Of a stretch of 15,883 bases of DNA, positions 14,343-15,883 are shown in pieces. Below the pieces are notes generated by a model. It was not told the DNA's origin, made no database searches, and saw only the letters and a list, made by a program, of their open reading frames with translations. Within the stretch, counting starts at the first letter, position 1. Each line of letters starts with the position of its first letter. This DNA comes from Nitrospira sp. Its GTDB lineage: Bacteria > Nitrospirota > Nitrospiria > Nitrospirales > Nitrospiraceae. The stretch covers positions 1-15,883 of the forward strand of contig JACOEF010000449.1 of the NCBI GenBank assembly GCA_024998705.1, given 5' to 3'. A program made the translations under genes and the position numbers.

Positions 14343-15185
14343 TTACGTCTTTGTGACCGGATCAAGCGCGAGTTGAAACCAAGGGGCAATGGCTTTCTGT
14401 CCGTTGCGCTCTTTGTTCTCCCCATTCCACACGGCAAAGGACACGGCCTGGATACGCCCCGGAATCAGCTTGGCTTCATTCTCCTGCTCTTCACTCGACA
14501 AGGGCCGACGCATCACGACCCGCCACGTGCCGTCTTTCCAGGTGGCTTTTCCCTGAACGCGTCCTTGCTTCTCCTTGGTGGTCAGGGTGCTGAATCCGCC
14601 ACCGATCAAATCTTCCACCGAAGACGCCCGCCGCGGAATGACCTCAAAGCGCCTGGGTTCACCACTTCCGGCCTTGTCTTTTTCGGTGGTTCTAGACGCA
14701 CGCCGGTCGATGTCGCTCTGCCAATCGGCCTTCCAATGCCAGATATTGATGTAATGATCCAGCTGGCCCATACAGAAAAATGCCGGCGCATCACCAAGCG
14801 GTAATCCCAACGCCACGCCGTCGCGGAACGTACCGGGCGTCAAGCGATCGTTTTTCGTATTGTCCTGCCACTCCAATAAGAAGGCGATGTCGGTTCCGTT
14901 ATGCACGGCGCGCACGGCCAACGCGTGGGCCGTCGGTTCCGGCCACACCGGACGGGTAATCACCTGCCCGCTTAAGGGCAACGTCATAGGCGCAATTTTC
15001 TGCCACAGAGGATCTTCTGGAGCGACCGGGATGTCTCCTGTCAGAGCCTGTGCACGGATGATCATGCCTTCTGAGCTGACGATGGGGATACCGAGACCAC
15101 CCAGAATGAGGGCGAGAACAAACAGGCAGGAGAGCAGTGTCACTAACCGAGTGCGGGATGTGTGAACCGATATCATTCGCCTCAT
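14343..15185 (-). CDS. Exported heme b-binding protein, ethylbenzene dehydrogenase/NxrC gamma-subunit type
   Basis: The protein has 280 residues from the ATG at 15185. A signal peptide or anchor occupies about 12-38 (LVTLLSCLFVLALILGG). The rest fits the EB_dh heme-binding fold of gamma subunits in type II DMSO-reductase-family enzymes: an early D-P-L-W segment, VRAVHNGTDIAFLLEWQD (91-108), DGVALGLPL, and CMGQLDHYINIWHWKADWQ (138-156). M139 is a plausible axial heme b ligand. SFAVWNGENKERNGQKAIAPWF (249-270) follows, with K264 as the likely second ligand; EbdC uses a Met/Lys pair. Such proteins pass electrons between a molybdenum enzyme and cytochromes. No molybdopterin alpha or iron-sulfur beta subunit is in the window. 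A TTG at 15260 would extend the protein, but an intergenic hairpin lies there, favouring 15185 (15176 is also possible). Confidence 0.82.
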   Translation of the reverse strand: MRRMISVHTSRTRLVTLLSCLFVLALILGGLGIPIVSSEGMIIRAQALTGDIPVAPEDPLWQKIAPMTLPLSGQVITRPVWPEPTAHALAVRAVHNGTDIAFLLEWQDNTKNDRLTPGTFRDGVALGLPLGDAPAFFCMGQLDHYINIWHWKADWQSDIDRRASRTTEKDKAGSGEPRRFEVIPRRASSVEDLIGGGFSTLTTKEKQGRVQGKATWKDGTWRVVMRRPLSSEEQENEAKLIPGRIQAVSFAVWNGENKERNGQKAIAPWFQLALDPVTKT

Positions 15186-15210
15186 GTCCCGACGCAATCC
15201 GCTAACCGTG

Positions 15211-15240
15211 AAAACTCCCGCACCCAGTGCGCACGCGGGA
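15211..15240 (-). terminator. Weak intra-cassette terminator or processing hairpin
   Basis: TCCCGC (15216-15221) pairs with GCGGGA (15235-15240). An alternative nested stem is CGCAC (15219-15223) with GTGCG (15227-15231). On the minus strand the structure is followed by GTTTT (15215-15211). It lies between the NHL gene stop and the preferred start of the heme b gene and could cause partial termination or mark an RNA-processing site. Confidence 0.35.
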
Positions 15241-15260
15241 CGCTGAATCCGCCAATCCAA

Positions 15261-15883
15261 TTACCACAGTTTGGCGCGACGAATCTTATTTTCACCCCGC
15301 TCACAGATATACAGATACCCCTGCGTATCAAGCGTCAGCCCCACCGGAGAATTAACCACCGCCTCAACGGCGAGCAAACCATCGCCATGCTTGAGCGCAC
15401 CGGCAGCATCTTTGGCAACAAACCGCGCGGCACCGCAGCCGCCCCTGTTTTTATCATCGTATCCGCTGTCGCCGTTGCCGGCCACCGTGCTGATGACGCC
15501 CGTGTCAGCATCCACCTTTCGAACCCGATGGTTGCCGGTATCAGAGATGTACGCATGATTGTGCTGATCGAAGACGATAGCTTCCGGCGCGTGCAACATC
15601 GACTTCGCTGCCGGCTTCCCGTCCCCATCATATCCGTACCGACAGACACCGGCGAGGGTAGAAATCAGCCCGGTCTTACGATCGATCTTGCGCACTCGAT
15701 TGCTGCCTTTGTCGACGATATATACATCACCAGCTTTGTCGACGGCGATCCCGACGATATCATACAACCGCGCTTCCAGGGCCGGACGACCATCATCGAG
15801 GTACATCGCCAAACTCAGACCATCCGAACAAACCGGCATCAACCACCCGTTATCGTCACTGAAGTCGATTCCGATTGCGTCGC
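15261..15883 (-). CDS. NHL-repeat beta-propeller protein (N-terminus outside window)
   Basis: About 207 residues are visible and the frame is open to the window edge, so the gene starts outside it; an internal TTG at 15842 is not needed. At least three NHL blades are clear. They are GIAVDKAGDVYIVDKGSNRV, then EAIVFDQHNHAYISDTGNHR, then VGLTLDTQGYLYICERGENK. Each is followed by a basic RK strand, and they are joined by TGLISTLAG and TGVISTVAGNG linkers. NHL propellers are mostly protein-protein or ligand-binding platforms, often extracytoplasmic when next to cytochromes. Whether this one has a signal peptide cannot be seen. It is the first visible gene of the cassette and ends in TAA at 15263-15261. 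Confidence 0.85.
   Translation of the reverse strand, partial: DAIGIDFSDDNGWLMPVCSDGLSLAMYLDDGRPALEARLYDIVGIAVDKAGDVYIVDKGSNRVRKIDRKTGLISTLAGVCRYGYDGDGKPAAKSMLHAPEAIVFDQHNHAYISDTGNHRVRKVDADTGVISTVAGNGDSGYDDKNRGGCGAARFVAKDAAGALKHGDGLLAVEAVVNSPVGLTLDTQGYLYICERGENKIRRAKLW

Noticed and set aside
12456..14804. Long plus-strand open frames opposite the cytochrome, PDZ and heme b genes
   Set aside because: They are antisense to genes with clear CXXCH, PDZ and heme b motifs, and their products are rich in R, H, P and L, typical of shadow frames.

Overview
The window looks like a chromosomal segment of a Nitrospira-type bacterium (phylum Nitrospirota). This is an inference from gene content, not from a marker gene. 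The supporting signs are a Pup (ubiquitin-like) tag gene, a K+-independent proton-pumping pyrophosphatase, a cluster of multiheme c-type cytochromes next to an ethylbenzene-dehydrogenase/NxrC-type heme b protein, moderately high GC, and frequent GTG/TTG starts. No rRNA, tRNA, CRISPR array, insertion sequence or prophage gene was seen.

Left part (1-2400). The last 15 codons of an incoming plus-strand gene end at 49, followed by two strong hairpins, the second a likely terminator. After about 290 bases with no convincing gene comes a small iron gene, bfd, behind a near-consensus promoter that overlaps a 14/19 match to the Fur box. Facing it are a zinc-ribbon mini-protein and an apparently exported flavodoxin-like protein on the minus strand. 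A DUF192 protein with a signal peptide follows on the plus strand.

Middle part (2407-7942). One tight minus-strand unit runs recJ -> rel -> MscS-type channel with a cyclic-nucleotide-binding domain. A candidate promoter lies upstream of recJ. It joins single-strand DNA repair, bifunctional (p)ppGpp metabolism and a putative ligand-gated channel.

Next (8042-11088). pup stands alone, with no Dop, PafA, Mpa or proteasome subunit gene in view. Its stop codon sits in the loop of its own terminator hairpin, and its encoded C-terminus is already Gly-Gly-Glu. hppA follows, with a strong ribosome site before a GTG start. A small plus-strand gene of unknown function has its own promoter and ribosome site.

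Right part (11173-15883, continuing off the edge). A minus-strand cassette reads, in transcription order: NHL-repeat protein (partial) -> exported heme b protein -> exported PDZ protein -> five-heme cytochrome A -> five-heme cytochrome B. The cytochromes are tandem paralogues with the same five CXXCH motifs in the same order. All products whose N-termini are visible carry export or anchor signals. This looks like a periplasmic electron-transfer module whose catalytic partner is not in the window. Two terminator-like hairpins inside the cassette could tune expression of the individual genes. It is the best candidate here for an undescribed system.
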